27,453 nt of DNA from CAZPMO01 sp964587515 (GCA_964587515.1 CAZPMO010000050.1:1-27453), one strand, 5' to 3'; shown: positions 1 to 7,562, numbered from the stretch's first letter. Numbers and translations: made by a program. The notes: a model not told the origin generated them from the letters alone.

Positions 1-780
1 GTGCGCCATGCGGCCACGGGCGCGGCGCTGGCCGTGGGCCGTTCGGAAAAGATGAGCAAGTCGCGTAAGAACGTGATCGATCCCGAGGACATCATGGAAA
101 CCTATGGCGCCGATACCGCGCGCTGGTTCATGCTGTCCGACAGCCCGCCCGATCGCGATCTCGAGTGGACCGAAGCCGGCATCGCCGGCGCGTGGCGATT
201 TATCAATCGGCTGTGGCGGCTGGTGGCGACCGGCGACCGGCCGGTCGCGGCGTTGGGCGATGCGATGCCGGCCGAAATCGACGATGACGCGGATATCAAG
301 AAATTCCGTCAGCTTCTGCACAAGACCATTGTCAATGTGACGGCGGATCTCGAGACCTTCCATTTCAATCGCGCGGTGGCGCGCGTCTACGAACTCGTCA
401 ACGCCCTCGGCGACTTCAAGGCGGACGGTCCGGCGGCGGGCTGGGCGCGGCGCGAAGGGCTGGAGGCGGTGGCCAGGCTGGTCGGGCCGATGGTGCCGCA
501 CATCGCCGAGGAGCTCTGGCAACGGCTCGGCCATGGGGAGTTGGTCGCGGAATCGCCGTGGCCCGAAGCGGACCCGGCCCTGCTGGTCGAGGATGTCGTC
601 ACCGTCGCCGTTCAGGTCGGCGGCAAGACCCGGGGCGCCGTCGAATTGCCGCGCGACGCGCAAGAGGATGCGGCCCGTGAGGCGGCGCTGGCGCTGCCGG
701 CGGTGGCGGCCGCGCTCGACGGAAAAACAGCGCGGCGGATTATATTCGTGCCCAACAGGATCATAAATGTTGTCCCGTGA
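1..780 (+). CDS. leuS: Leucyl-tRNA synthetase, C-terminal part (5' truncated by window)
   Basis: Class I aminoacyl-tRNA synthetase that charges tRNA-Leu in the cytoplasm. The window opens inside the gene. The reading frame is open from base 1, and the first GTG is an internal codon rather than a start. The class I signature KMSKS lies at residues 17-21, followed by SRKNVIDPED and by YGADTARWFMLSDSPPDRDLEW, which is typical of the end of the LeuRS catalytic core. Next come the helical anticodon-binding domain (about residues 55-195, with MVPHIAEELWQRLG) and the small C-terminal domain (VAVQVGGKTRGAVELP). About 260 of the usual ~860 residues are present. The stop overlaps the lptE start by 14 bases, so the two are translationally linked. 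Confidence 0.97.
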   Translation: MRHAATGAALAVGRSEKMSKSRKNVIDPEDIMETYGADTARWFMLSDSPPDRDLEWTEAGIAGAWRFINRLWRLVATGDRPVAALGDAMPAEIDDDADIKKFRQLLHKTIVNVTADLETFHFNRAVARVYELVNALGDFKADGPAAGWARREGLEAVARLVGPMVPHIAEELWQRLGHGELVAESPWPEADPALLVEDVVTVAVQVGGKTRGAVELPRDAQEDAAREAALALPAVAAALDGKTARRIIFVPNRIINVVP

Positions 781-1291
781 GCCGGGCCGTCAGCCGGGGT
801 TCGCGACGGTTTGCGCCGCCGTCGCGTTGACCGTTCTGGTCGCCGGCTGTGGATTCCAGCCCTTATATAGTCGCGGTGCGGGAATCGGCGCCGCGCAGCT
901 CTCGGAAATCGAAATCCTGCCCATCAAGGATCGCGTCGGCCAGAAGCTTCGCAATATTCTGGTCGCCAAGCTGAACCCGAACGGCGCACCCGACAGGCCG
1001 CGCTATTTACTGTCTATTGTCGTCGACGAAAGCCGCCAGGGGCTCGCCGTTCGCAAGGACGAGTTCGCGACGCGCGCGAACCTTTCCCTGACCGCGCGGT
1101 TTTCACTTACCAGGACCGTGGATGAAAAAGGCGTGCTGCGCGGCCAGGCGACGTCGACCAGCAGCTTCAATATTCTCACCGCCGATTTCGCGACCCTCAG
1201 CGCCGAGAACGACGCCCGCGACCGGTCGGTGACGGAACTGTCGGAAGCCATAAAGTCCCGTGTCGCGATTTACCTGAACGGAGTGAAATGA
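767..1291 (+). CDS. lptE: LPS-assembly lipoprotein LptE
   Basis: Outer-membrane lipoprotein that plugs the LptD barrel and helps insert LPS into the outer leaflet. The 174-residue product has a lipoprotein signal: a short basic start, a hydrophobic stretch, and a lipobox VAGC with the lipidated Cys at residue 28. CGFQPLYSR follows, which is the usual mature N-terminus in alphaproteobacterial LptE. The remainder matches the LptE fold in length, with alternating strands and a C-terminal helix (ELSEAIKSRVAIYLNG). It starts inside the 3' end of leuS and ends with an ATGA overlap with holA. The leuS-lptE-holA order is a common proteobacterial arrangement, which supports the call beyond the weakly conserved sequence. 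Confidence 0.93.
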   Translation: MLSREPGRQPGFATVCAAVALTVLVAGCGFQPLYSRGAGIGAAQLSEIEILPIKDRVGQKLRNILVAKLNPNGAPDRPRYLLSIVVDESRQGLAVRKDEFATRANLSLTARFSLTRTVDEKGVLRGQATSTSSFNILTADFATLSAENDARDRSVTELSEAIKSRVAIYLNGVK

Positions 1292-2316
1292 AAGTCAGCG
1301 CGGGCGCGACCGAACGGTTTCTCGTCAGTCCGGACCCCGCGATGCTGGCGACGCTGATCTATGGCCCCGATACCGGCCTCGCGCGTGAGCGCGCGAAAAT
1401 ATTGGCGGGCGCCGTGGTCGACGATCTTTCCGATCCGTTTCGCACTGCAACCGTTACCGCCGCGTCGCTGCGCGACGACCCGGCGCGTCTCGCCGACGAG
1501 GCGGCGGCGATGTCGCTGACCGGCGGACGGCGCGTGATATTCCTGCGCGATGCGACCGACGGTATGGCGGATACGTTGAAAAGCCTGCTGGAACACGGTG
1601 CCGGCGATGCGTTGGTGATCGCCGAGGCGGGGGAGCTTGGGCCCCGCTCGCGGTTGCGCAGATTGTTCGAAGACGCGGAAAACGCGGCGGCGATCGCGTG
1701 TTACCCCGATGATCAGCGCACCCTCGGCGCGGTGATCGCCGAGATGCTTTCCGAGGCCGGTCTTAGCGCGTCGCCGGACGCGATGATCTATCTGCGTGAA
1801 AATCTCGGCGGTAACCGGCTGGTGACGCGGATGGAACTCGATAAGCTGATCGCCTACGCCACTGGTGAGCCCGGCGCTACAGAGGTCACGCTCGACGACG
1901 CCATGGCTTGCGTCGGCGACAGCGCCGGGTTGACGCTCGAAGACATCGCGTTCGCGGCCGCGTCGGGCAATCAGGCGCTGCTCGCGCGCACGCTGGGCAC
2001 AGCCTTCGATGAAGGCGCGAACCCGGTGACCGTGCTGCGCGCCGCGGCCCGCCATTTTCAACGCCTGCACCTGGCGGCCGGCGCGGTGGCCGCCGGCGAG
2101 TCCGCCGAGCGCGCGCTGAAGGCGCTGCGCCCGCCGGTATTCTTCAAGCGCAGCGACGAATTCCGCGCTCAACTCGGTCGCTGGAACGTGTCATCGCTGG
2201 CGGCCGCGATCGTGGCGCTGACCGACGCCGAGATCGCCTGCAAATCCACCGGCGTCCCCGCCGAAACAAGCTGCGCCCGCGCCCTCATGCGCCTCGCGAC
2301 CCGGCCGAGGGGCTAG
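1288..2316 (+). CDS. holA: DNA polymerase III subunit delta
   Basis: Delta subunit of the clamp loader, which opens the beta clamp so it can be placed on DNA. The 342-residue length fits the family. The N-terminal domain carries the motif YGPDTGLARERA, and further on there is LTGGRRVIFLRDATDGM, both typical of delta. The middle has LRENLGGNRLVTRMELDKLIAYA, the conserved NR/E-LDKL segment, and the C-terminal collar domain follows. The start overlaps the lptE stop (ATGA), implying coupled translation. Its TAG stop at 2314-2316 is part of a CTAG palindrome that also supplies the stop of the convergent nucleotidyltransferase gene. Confidence 0.95.
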   Translation: MKVSAGATERFLVSPDPAMLATLIYGPDTGLARERAKILAGAVVDDLSDPFRTATVTAASLRDDPARLADEAAAMSLTGGRRVIFLRDATDGMADTLKSLLEHGAGDALVIAEAGELGPRSRLRRLFEDAENAAAIACYPDDQRTLGAVIAEMLSEAGLSASPDAMIYLRENLGGNRLVTRMELDKLIAYATGEPGATEVTLDDAMACVGDSAGLTLEDIAFAAASGNQALLARTLGTAFDEGANPVTVLRAAARHFQRLHLAAGAVAAGESAERALKALRPPVFFKRSDEFRAQLGRWNVSSLAAAIVALTDAEIACKSTGVPAETSCARALMRLATRPRG

Positions 2317-3050
2317 GGCCGGTCGTCACCCGCCATGAGCCGCGCGCAGGCGTCGACCTGGCTTGGCAGGGCGGCGCGGTCGGGAAACAGTGCGTCGGGA
2401 TCGGCCGCGTCAAGGCGGCATTCCAGCGCGCGTTCGATCAGATCCATATCGAGGCCCGCGGGCGCGCGCCGGCGAAGATAATCGACGGCGTCGTCGTTGG
2501 ATGCGATTTCCCCGGTCATCCAGCTATAGACAAAGCGCGCCGGGTAAAGATGGGCTCGCAGATAGGGCTTGTGGTCTTCGGGCGCGAGGACATCGAGGGT
2601 GGCGAAGCCGCGCACCGCGTCCCGCCAGTTTTCGAACGGCGCGCCGCGGAGATAATCATGGATTTCACCGTGCGACGGCCGTGGCGGCCGCGCACGCTCG
2701 CATTCCGAAAGCGCCACCGCATGGTCGAGAAAATCGATGCGGTCGAGCGGCGGAAACCGGCCCACCGAAAAATTCCGGTCGGCCCAGAACAGCGAGAGTT
2801 TCGCCGCGAGCTCCGGCGACCGCGCGGCCGCCCGCGTCCGCATGTCGTCGAGGGTTGTCTGGTCGATTTCATTCTCGGCGACCACCGCGAGATCGATGTC
2901 GCTATAGCGCCGGTTGAAGCCGCCATGGGCCAGGCTGCCGATCAGATAAAACCCCAGTAGTCCCGCGTCCAACCGTTCCTGACAGAGAGCATGGACCGCA
3001 TCGGCGAATTCAAGCGCGGCGCGGCGGGCATCCTCGTCGGTCAGGGGCAT
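2313..3050 (-). CDS. Nucleotidyltransferase-domain protein, ANT (aminoglycoside adenylyltransferase)-like
   Basis: A 245-residue protein of the polymerase-beta-like nucleotidyltransferase fold. The N-terminal half (about residues 15-110) contains FYLIGSLAHGGF followed by RRYSDIDLAVV. This is the GS...G and SDxD motif pair that binds NTP and two metal ions. The C-terminal half is helical and has the pattern TGEIASNDDAVDYLRRRAP, which resembles the C-terminal domain of ANT(3'')/ANT(9) streptomycin-spectinomycin adenylyltransferases. The total length is close to that family (~260). No substrate can be read from the sequence, and many chromosomal members have no known resistance function. It lies 25 bases downstream of tRNA-Gly on the same strand, so read-through expression is possible. 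It converges on holA with overlapping stop codons. Confidence 0.8.
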   Translation of the reverse strand: MPLTDEDARRAALEFADAVHALCQERLDAGLLGFYLIGSLAHGGFNRRYSDIDLAVVAENEIDQTTLDDMRTRAAARSPELAAKLSLFWADRNFSVGRFPPLDRIDFLDHAVALSECERARPPRPSHGEIHDYLRGAPFENWRDAVRGFATLDVLAPEDHKPYLRAHLYPARFVYSWMTGEIASNDDAVDYLRRRAPAGLDMDLIERALECRLDAADPDALFPDRAALPSQVDACARLMAGDDRP

Positions 3051-3075
3051 TGGCGTGGCCGGGGTTGGGCGGAAA

Positions 3076-3150
3076 TGGAGCGGGTGATGAGATTCGAACT
3101 CACGACTTCAACCTTGGCAAGGTTGCGCTCTACCCCTGAGCTACACCCGC
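3076..3150 (-). tRNA. tRNA-Gly (GCC)
   Basis: Read on the minus strand, the sequence folds as a complete cloverleaf. The acceptor arms GCGGGTG and CACCCGC pair fully. The D arm is GCTC...GAGC. The anticodon stem CAACC/GGTTG encloses the loop TTGCCAA with anticodon GCC. The T arm contains GTTCGAATC. The discriminator base is T, and the 3' CCA is encoded (complement of 3076-3078). The tRNA reads the abundant glycine codons GGC and GGT. A sigma-70-type promoter precedes it. Confidence 0.97.
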
Positions 3151-3173
3151 GTTCCATGTCCGTAAGGCGACAG

Positions 3174-3203
3174 ACTATATGCGCTCCGGGCGCGTGATAT
3201 CAA
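3174..3203 (-). promoter_or_regulatory. Sigma-70-type promoter of tRNA-Gly
   Basis: On the minus strand there is a -35 box TTGATA (complement of 3198-3203), an 18-base spacer, and a -10 box TATAGT (complement of 3174-3179). This would place the transcript start about 15-17 bases before the tRNA 5' end. Both boxes are one mismatch from consensus, and the position is right for a stable-RNA gene. It may also drive the nucleotidyltransferase gene just after the tRNA. Confidence 0.65.
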
Positions 3204-3247
3204 GTATCGCATTGAGGGGCCCGGGCGGCGAAGATATGGTGCGGGCG

Positions 3248-3808
3248 ATGAATGAAGAGACCGATACACCGGGCTTGGGCGCGCCAGGCGCACCGCGTCA
3301 GCCGGCGACCCGGGCCGAACTGTTCGCCCGGCTGGACACGCTCGGCATCGAGACCCGGACCCACGACCATCGTCCCGTGTTCACGGTCGCGGAAAGCCGG
3401 GATCTGCGGGGCGATATGCCGGGCGCGCACTGCAAATCCCTGTTCTTCAAGGACAAGAAAGGGGTGCTGTGGCTGGTGGTCGCGCTGGAGGACCGCCGGC
3501 TCGACATCAAGGCGCTCGGCGCGCTGATCGGTTCGGCGCGGCTGTCATTCGCGAGCCCCGCCCGTCTCGCCGAATATCTCGGCGTCGAGCCCGGCTCGGT
3601 CACGCCGTTCGCGCTCATCAACGACGCGCGCGTCGAGGTCCGCGTGGTGCTCGACGCCGACATGATGGCGGCCGAGATCGCCAATTTTCATCCTTTGTCG
3701 AACGACGCGACCACCGCCATCGCGCCGGGCGATCTGGCGCGCTTCATCGCCGATTGCGGCCACCGGCCGGCAATCGTCGAGCTGGGCCCGGCGACGGCCG
3801 ATGAATGA
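3248..3808 (+). CDS. YbaK/PrdX-type prolyl-tRNA editing (deacylase) protein
   Basis: A free-standing trans-editing domain expected to hydrolyse mischarged tRNA-Pro, most often Ala-tRNA-Pro in the PrdX/ProXp-ala branch. From the chosen ATG it is 186 residues. The YbaK fold is seen in THDHRPVFTVAESRDLRGDMPGAHCKSLFFKDKKG, where the CKSLFFKDKKG segment holds the conserved lysine of the editing pocket. Later elements are the LGVEPGSVTPFALINDA loop and NFHPLSNDATTAIAPGDLARFI. An in-frame ATG lies 12 bases upstream at 3236, and the frame is open back to 3179. I chose 3248 because the family starts about 20 residues before the TRAELFARL helix, but no strong ribosome site separates the options. It is divergent from tRNA-Gly. 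Confidence 0.88.
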   Translation: MNEETDTPGLGAPGAPRQPATRAELFARLDTLGIETRTHDHRPVFTVAESRDLRGDMPGAHCKSLFFKDKKGVLWLVVALEDRRLDIKALGALIGSARLSFASPARLAEYLGVEPGSVTPFALINDARVEVRVVLDADMMAAEIANFHPLSNDATTAIAPGDLARFIADCGHRPAIVELGPATADE

Positions 3809-3908
3809 CCCGCCCTGGTGGGATCGCCGGGGTTGCCAGCGCCGCGCCTAAGGGCCATTTTGTGAAGCACGGACAATTTCATCACGCAATCCGATCGGGG
3901 CGACGGCA

Positions 3909-4826
3909 ATGGAACCCAACATGAACCAGAACGGCGGCGGCGACGCGGCCGGGCTGATCAAGGAGACGAGCACGGCGAGCTTCATGGCCGATGTCGTCGA
4001 GGCCTCGATGCAGACGCCGGTGATCGTGGATTTCTGGGCACCCTGGTGCGGACCCTGCAAGCAGCTCGGGCCCATGCTCGAAAAAGTGGTGACCGAGGCG
4101 GGCGGCGCGGTGCGCATGGTCAAGCTCAATATCGATGAAAACCCCGAGGTCGCGCAGCAAATGCGCATCCAGTCGATACCCGCGGTATTCGGCTTTGCCG
4201 GCGGCCGTCCGGTCGACGGATTCGCGGGCGCCATTCCGGAAAGCCAGATCCGCGCCTTCGTCGACAAGCTGCTGGACTCGGCGGGGGTCGACACCTCATC
4301 GCCCATCGATGACGCGCTGGCGCAGGCCGGAGAGCGCATGGAGGCGGAGGACTTCGCGGCCGCGGCGGCGATCTACGGGCAGATCCTGCAGCATGAGCCG
4401 GAAAACGTGGCGTCCAAAATCGGCCTCGCGCGCTGCTTGATCGTCGACGGCGATCTCGACAACGCCGAGACCCTGCTGGCCGATATTCCCGACGACAAGC
4501 GCGGCGAGGCGGACGCCGTCGCCGCCCTTTCGGCGCTTGAGCTTGCCCGCAAGGCGTCCGCGGCCGGCGATTTCGGCGAACTGCAGCAGCGGGTCGACGC
4601 CAACCCCGCCGATCACCAGGCGCGATTCGATCTCGCGCTCGCCCTTTATGCGGCGGGTCAAAAAGAAGAGTCCATCGACCAGTTGATCGAAAGCATCCGC
4701 CGCGACCGCGAGTGGAACGAACAGGCGGCGCGCAAGCAGCTTTTACAGTTCTTCGAAGCGGAAGGCCCGACCAGCGAGCTGACCGTTTCCGGGCGGCGCA
4801 AGCTGTCCTCGGTGCTGTTCTCGTAA
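3909..4826 (+). CDS. cnoX: Thioredoxin-TPR fusion protein (CnoX/YbbN-like)
   Basis: A 305-residue protein with an N-terminal thioredoxin domain (about residues 18-125) and C-terminal TPR-like helices (about 135-290). Family members such as E. coli CnoX (YbbN) are redox chaperones (chaperedoxins) that protect proteins from oxidation and hand them to GroEL or DnaK. The active site is WAPWCGPCKQ with Cys47 and Cys50, followed by the cis-proline segment MRIQSIPAVFGF. A full CGPC motif implies real oxidoreductase activity, unlike the SxxC of E. coli CnoX. It starts a run of four genes: the stop TAA overlaps the next start as TAATG. A second ATG (residue 5) is also a possible start. The symbol rests on domain architecture. 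Confidence 0.9.
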   Translation: MEPNMNQNGGGDAAGLIKETSTASFMADVVEASMQTPVIVDFWAPWCGPCKQLGPMLEKVVTEAGGAVRMVKLNIDENPEVAQQMRIQSIPAVFGFAGGRPVDGFAGAIPESQIRAFVDKLLDSAGVDTSSPIDDALAQAGERMEAEDFAAAAAIYGQILQHEPENVASKIGLARCLIVDGDLDNAETLLADIPDDKRGEADAVAALSALELARKASAAGDFGELQQRVDANPADHQARFDLALALYAAGQKEESIDQLIESIRRDREWNEQAARKQLLQFFEAEGPTSELTVSGRRKLSSVLFS

Positions 4827-5479
4827 TGCCGAGCCCCTTCGATCCGGCTTTCGAAGACCTGCCGCCGATCATCCCGATTTTTCCCCTGCCGGGCGCGCTG
4901 CTGCTGCCGGAAGGCACGCTGCCGCTGAATATCTTCGAGCCGCGCTATATCAAGATGACCCTGGCGGCGCTGGCCACGGACCGCATGATCGGCATGGTCC
5001 AGCCCGAGGACGCGAACGAGCCGCCGATGGTCTACGGCACCGGATGCGCCGGTCGGCTGACATCGTTCAGCGAAACCCCGGACGGCAGATTTCTGATCAC
5101 GCTTTCCGGTTATTGCCGTTTCAATATTACCGAAGAACTGCCGTTGCGGGACGGCTATCGCCGTGTGGCCGCGGATTACAGCCGCTTCCAAGGCGATCTT
5201 GATCCGGTGCGCGACATCGAGTTCGACCGCGACCGCCTGGTGCGGGGCCTGCGGTCCTTTCTCACGCTGAAGGGGGTCGAGGCCAACTGGGATGCGATCG
5301 AGGAAACGGAAGATGCGCCGTTGGTGACCTCGCTGGCGATGATGTGTCCGTTCGGGGTCAGCGAGAAACAGGCGCTGCTGGAAGCGCGAGATGTTAGCGA
5401 ACGCGCCGGCATCATGGTAACGCTGCTGGAAATGGCCTTGCTCGAAGGCGAGGACGGGGCCGGACAGACCCGGCAGTAG
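4826..5479 (+). CDS. LON substrate-binding domain protein
   Basis: A stand-alone LON N-terminal (LAN/PUA-like) domain of 217 residues without the AAA or protease parts of Lon. The family signature is clear at the start: PIFPLPGALLLPEGTLPLN, then IFEPRYIKM, and later MIGMVQPED and GCAGRLTSF. The C-terminal half is helical and has NWDAIEETEDAPLVTSLAMMCPFGVSEKQALLEA, as in Lon N domains. The frame is open further upstream to 4712, but that part overlaps the thioredoxin gene. The ATG at 4826 shares an A with the preceding stop, so translation is probably coupled. Its role is unknown; substrate or partner recognition in protein quality control is an inference from Lon and from the CnoX-like neighbour. 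Confidence 0.92.
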   Translation: MPSPFDPAFEDLPPIIPIFPLPGALLLPEGTLPLNIFEPRYIKMTLAALATDRMIGMVQPEDANEPPMVYGTGCAGRLTSFSETPDGRFLITLSGYCRFNITEELPLRDGYRRVAADYSRFQGDLDPVRDIEFDRDRLVRGLRSFLTLKGVEANWDAIEETEDAPLVTSLAMMCPFGVSEKQALLEARDVSERAGIMVTLLEMALLEGEDGAGQTRQ

Positions 5480-5501
5480 GTGGCGACACAGGAGACTGAA
5501 G

Positions 5502-5708
5502 ATGACCGAAGCGCCCGAAAAAATAGACCCCAGGCTTCTCGAAATTCTGGTCTGCCCGCTGACCAAGGGCCCGCTGACATACGACGCGGACGCCGAGGAG
5601 CTGATCAGCGAGCAGGCCGGGCTCGCCTATCCGGTGCGAGACGGCATTCCCATCATGCTGGTCGACGAGGCGCGCAAACTCGATGAAGGCGGCGCGAACT
5701 CCGATTGA
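5502..5708 (+). CDS. Trm112 family protein (YcaR-like)
   Basis: A 68-residue protein of the Trm112/UPF0434 family. The sequence LLEILVCPLTKGPLTYD followed by LAYPVRDGIPIMLVDEAR is diagnostic. Eukaryotic and archaeal Trm112 activates several methyltransferases. The role of bacterial members is less settled, with methyltransferase partnering proposed. Only one cysteine (Cys18) is present, so the four-cysteine zinc site of yeast Trm112 is absent, as is usual in bacteria. GGAGA lies about seven bases before the ATG. The gene is 22 bases after the LON gene and 6 bases before the DUF971 gene, in one apparent operon. Confidence 0.93.
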   Translation: MTEAPEKIDPRLLEILVCPLTKGPLTYDADAEELISEQAGLAYPVRDGIPIMLVDEARKLDEGGANSD

Positions 5709-5714
5709 TCCACG

Positions 5715-6101
5715 ATGACCGCCCCGCCGACAGACCGGTTCTCGAGCGCCCGCTGGCCCCGGGAAATTCGCCTCAAGAAGGCGGAAAAGGCGCTCGAAGT
5801 CGATTTCGACGATGGACGCTCGTTCAGCTTTCCCGCTGAATTGCTGCGCGTTGAAAGCCCCTCGGCGGAGGTGCAGGGCCATTCGCCGTCGGAAAAACAG
5901 ATTGTCGCCGGCCGCCGCCACGTTGGCATCATGTCGGTCGAGGCAGTCGGCAATTACGCCATCCGACTCAATTTCGATGATCTGCACGACACCGGCATTT
6001 TTTCCTGGCAGTTCCTCTATGAGCTCGGCGAAAACCAGGACGACCGCTGGCTCGACTATCTCGACGATCTCGACGCCAACGGGTTAAGCCGCGACCCCTG
6101 A
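5715..6101 (+). CDS. DUF971 domain protein
   Basis: A 128-residue single-domain protein related to the N-terminal domain of gamma-butyrobetaine hydroxylase. Visible motifs are REIRLKKAEKALEVDFDDG, FPAELLRVESPSAEVQGH, VEAVGNYAIRLNFDD and HDTGIFSWQFLYELG. There is no cysteine, so the zinc site of the eukaryotic hydroxylase domain is missing. The same domain is fused to Mrp-type Fe-S carriers in plant HCF101, which hints at iron-sulfur cluster handling. That link is an inference from domain fusion. The stop codon at 6099-6101 directly abuts the stop of the convergent UbiH-type gene, leaving no spacer for a separate terminator. Confidence 0.9.
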   Translation: MTAPPTDRFSSARWPREIRLKKAEKALEVDFDDGRSFSFPAELLRVESPSAEVQGHSPSEKQIVAGRRHVGIMSVEAVGNYAIRLNFDDLHDTGIFSWQFLYELGENQDDRWLDYLDDLDANGLSRDP

Positions 6102-7364
6102 TTATAAGGGCAGACCGCGTGCGAGACGGGGCAGCTCCCCCGCCTTTCCCATGGCGTGTTGCATGAAGAGGCGCTTTAGCGCGGGCGCACGATTGACCGC
6201 GGCGAGACCGATGTCGCGCGCCAGGCGCAGCGGCGCGATCTCGTTGGAAAACAGCCGGTTGAGCCCGTCGGTCACCGCCAGCATCGCCATATTGTCGAAG
6301 CGGCGCCAGCGCTGATAGCGCGCCAGCGCCGACGTCGCGCCCGGGTCGAGGCCTAGACGCATGGTATCGACCACCACTTCGGCAAGCGCGGCGACATCGC
6401 GAATGCCGAGATTGAATCCCTGGCCCGCGATGGGGTGGATTCCATGCGCCGCGTCGCCGATCAGGGCGAGGCGGTGATCGATGTAACGTTCCGCATGGAC
6501 CAGCGAAAGCGGATAGGCGAAGCGCGGCCCTTCCGGCGCGAGCGCGCCCAGGAAATCGCCGAACCGGAGACGCAATTCTTCGCCGAAGCCGGCCTCGTCG
6601 AGCGCCATGATACGGGGCACCAGGTCGGCCCTCTCGGTCCAGACGATGGAAGACCGGTTACCCGTCATCGGCAGGATCGCGAACGGCCCCGCCGGCAGAA
6701 AATGTTCCTGCGCGACGCCGCCGTGCGGTCGTTCGTGGGCGACGGTGCAGACAATCCCGGTTTGGTGATAATTCCAGCTCGAGATGTCGATCCCGGCGTG
6801 TTTGCGCATCTCGGACTCGCGCCCGTCCGCGCCGATCACCAGCGCCGCCCGGATCCGCGCGCCGTCATCGAGCACGGCTTCCGCGGCGCCGACACCGCGA
6901 TCGAGCGCCGCGACCTCGCGGCCGGAAAACAATTTCAGCGTGGGCAGGGTTTGGGCATGCCCGATCAGGGCGCGCCGGATCGCCCGATTTTCCACGATAT
7001 AGCCCAGCGGCTTACCGCCGACCTCGCGAAAGTCGTAATGCAGGAACAAAGGCGATGCGCCGTCGGAGACCCGGATTTCGAGGATCGGTTGGGCGTCGCC
7101 TACCATGCCGCGCCAAACCCCAATGGTCTCCAGCACGTCGCGCGAGGCGGCCGCGATCGCCGAGGCGCGCCCGTCGAAGGGTTGGCTGGTCATGTCGCGC
7201 GGCCGTTCGCGATCGATCACGGCAATGTGGAGGCCGGCTCCGGCCAGCGCCGCGGCGAATGTAAGCCCGACCATGCCGCCGCCCACCACCAGCACGTCGA
7301 CCTCGGTCGCGCTTGTCGATGACTCGGTTTCGATCATGCGCGCAAGATGGGCTGCCGATGACAT
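6102..7364 (-). CDS. UbiH/UbiF/COQ6-family FAD-dependent monooxygenase
   Basis: Flavoprotein hydroxylase of the class that adds ring hydroxyls during ubiquinone synthesis at the inner membrane. The chosen start gives 420 residues. The FAD dinucleotide site VDVLVVGGGMVGLTFAAALAG lies near residues 22-42. The second flavin motif LVIGADGRESEMRKHAGI is central. The GD motif LIGDAAHGIHPIAGQGFNLG, with RDVAALAE after it, is C-terminal and is the UbiH/COQ6 signature. The frame is open to 7457, but the upstream residues look unlike the family. MSSAAHL at 7364 is preferred, with MIETES at 7337 as the alternative. Which ring position it modifies cannot be told from sequence, because alphaproteobacterial Ubi hydroxylases vary in regioselectivity. 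Confidence 0.92.
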   Translation of the reverse strand: MSSAAHLARMIETESSTSATEVDVLVVGGGMVGLTFAAALAGAGLHIAVIDRERPRDMTSQPFDGRASAIAAASRDVLETIGVWRGMVGDAQPILEIRVSDGASPLFLHYDFREVGGKPLGYIVENRAIRRALIGHAQTLPTLKLFSGREVAALDRGVGAAEAVLDDGARIRAALVIGADGRESEMRKHAGIDISSWNYHQTGIVCTVAHERPHGGVAQEHFLPAGPFAILPMTGNRSSIVWTERADLVPRIMALDEAGFGEELRLRFGDFLGALAPEGPRFAYPLSLVHAERYIDHRLALIGDAAHGIHPIAGQGFNLGIRDVAALAEVVVDTMRLGLDPGATSALARYQRWRRFDNMAMLAVTDGLNRLFSNEIAPLRLARDIGLAAVNRAPALKRLFMQHAMGKAGELPRLARGLPL

Positions 7365-7388
7365 CGTTGTCCAGCGCCCTGTTTGCCT

Positions 7389-7405
7389 AATTATTCGGCA
7401 TAATT
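7389..7405. repeat. Inverted repeat upstream of the UbiH-type gene
   Basis: Perfect six-base arms AATTAT and ATAATT separated by TCGGC. It sits about 24 bases upstream of the UbiH-type start and about 130 bases before the sigma-54 promoter on the other strand. It could be an operator or part of a promoter in this divergent spacer. No matching regulator is recognisable. Confidence 0.4.
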
Positions 7406-7537
7406 GGAAAATTGGTCGGTATTTGGGCAGTCCATGGTGTCGATGCCCTGGCCACAATCCGTGATTTTGTCGGCCTTTCCATCCTAATCCATTGAAATCA
7501 CGGCATTATAAAATTTCCCCGGGCACCGGCCACAACT

Positions 7538-7553
7538 TGGCACGCATTTTGCA
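7538..7553 (+). promoter_or_regulatory. Sigma-54 (RpoN) promoter of the porin-glnK-amtB operon
   Basis: TGGCACG at 7538-7544, four bases, then TTTGCA ending at 7553. The -24 GG (7539-7540) and -12 GC (7551-7552) are separated by the required ten bases, and the flanks match the consensus TGGCACG-N4-TTGCA. The predicted transcript start is near 7564. RpoN promoters driven by NtrC are the rule for glnK-amtB operons, so position and context agree. I did not find a clear NtrC enhancer (GCAC-N5-GGTGC type) in the 150 bases upstream. Confidence 0.85.
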
Positions 7554-7562
7554 TAGACAAAT

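Noticed and set aside
1270..2172. A 300-codon minus-strand frame over holA
   Set aside because: Antisense shadow of holA with low-complexity Arg/Gln-rich product.
3076..3150. tRNA-Gly as the attachment site of an integrated element
   Set aside because: I found no integrase gene and no second copy of the tRNA 3' end in the window; flanking genes are mostly core.
4712..4825. Upstream extension of the LON-domain gene
   Set aside because: It would overlap the thioredoxin-TPR gene by 115 bases and adds Arg-rich sequence unlike the family; ATG 4826 gives the canonical N-terminus.
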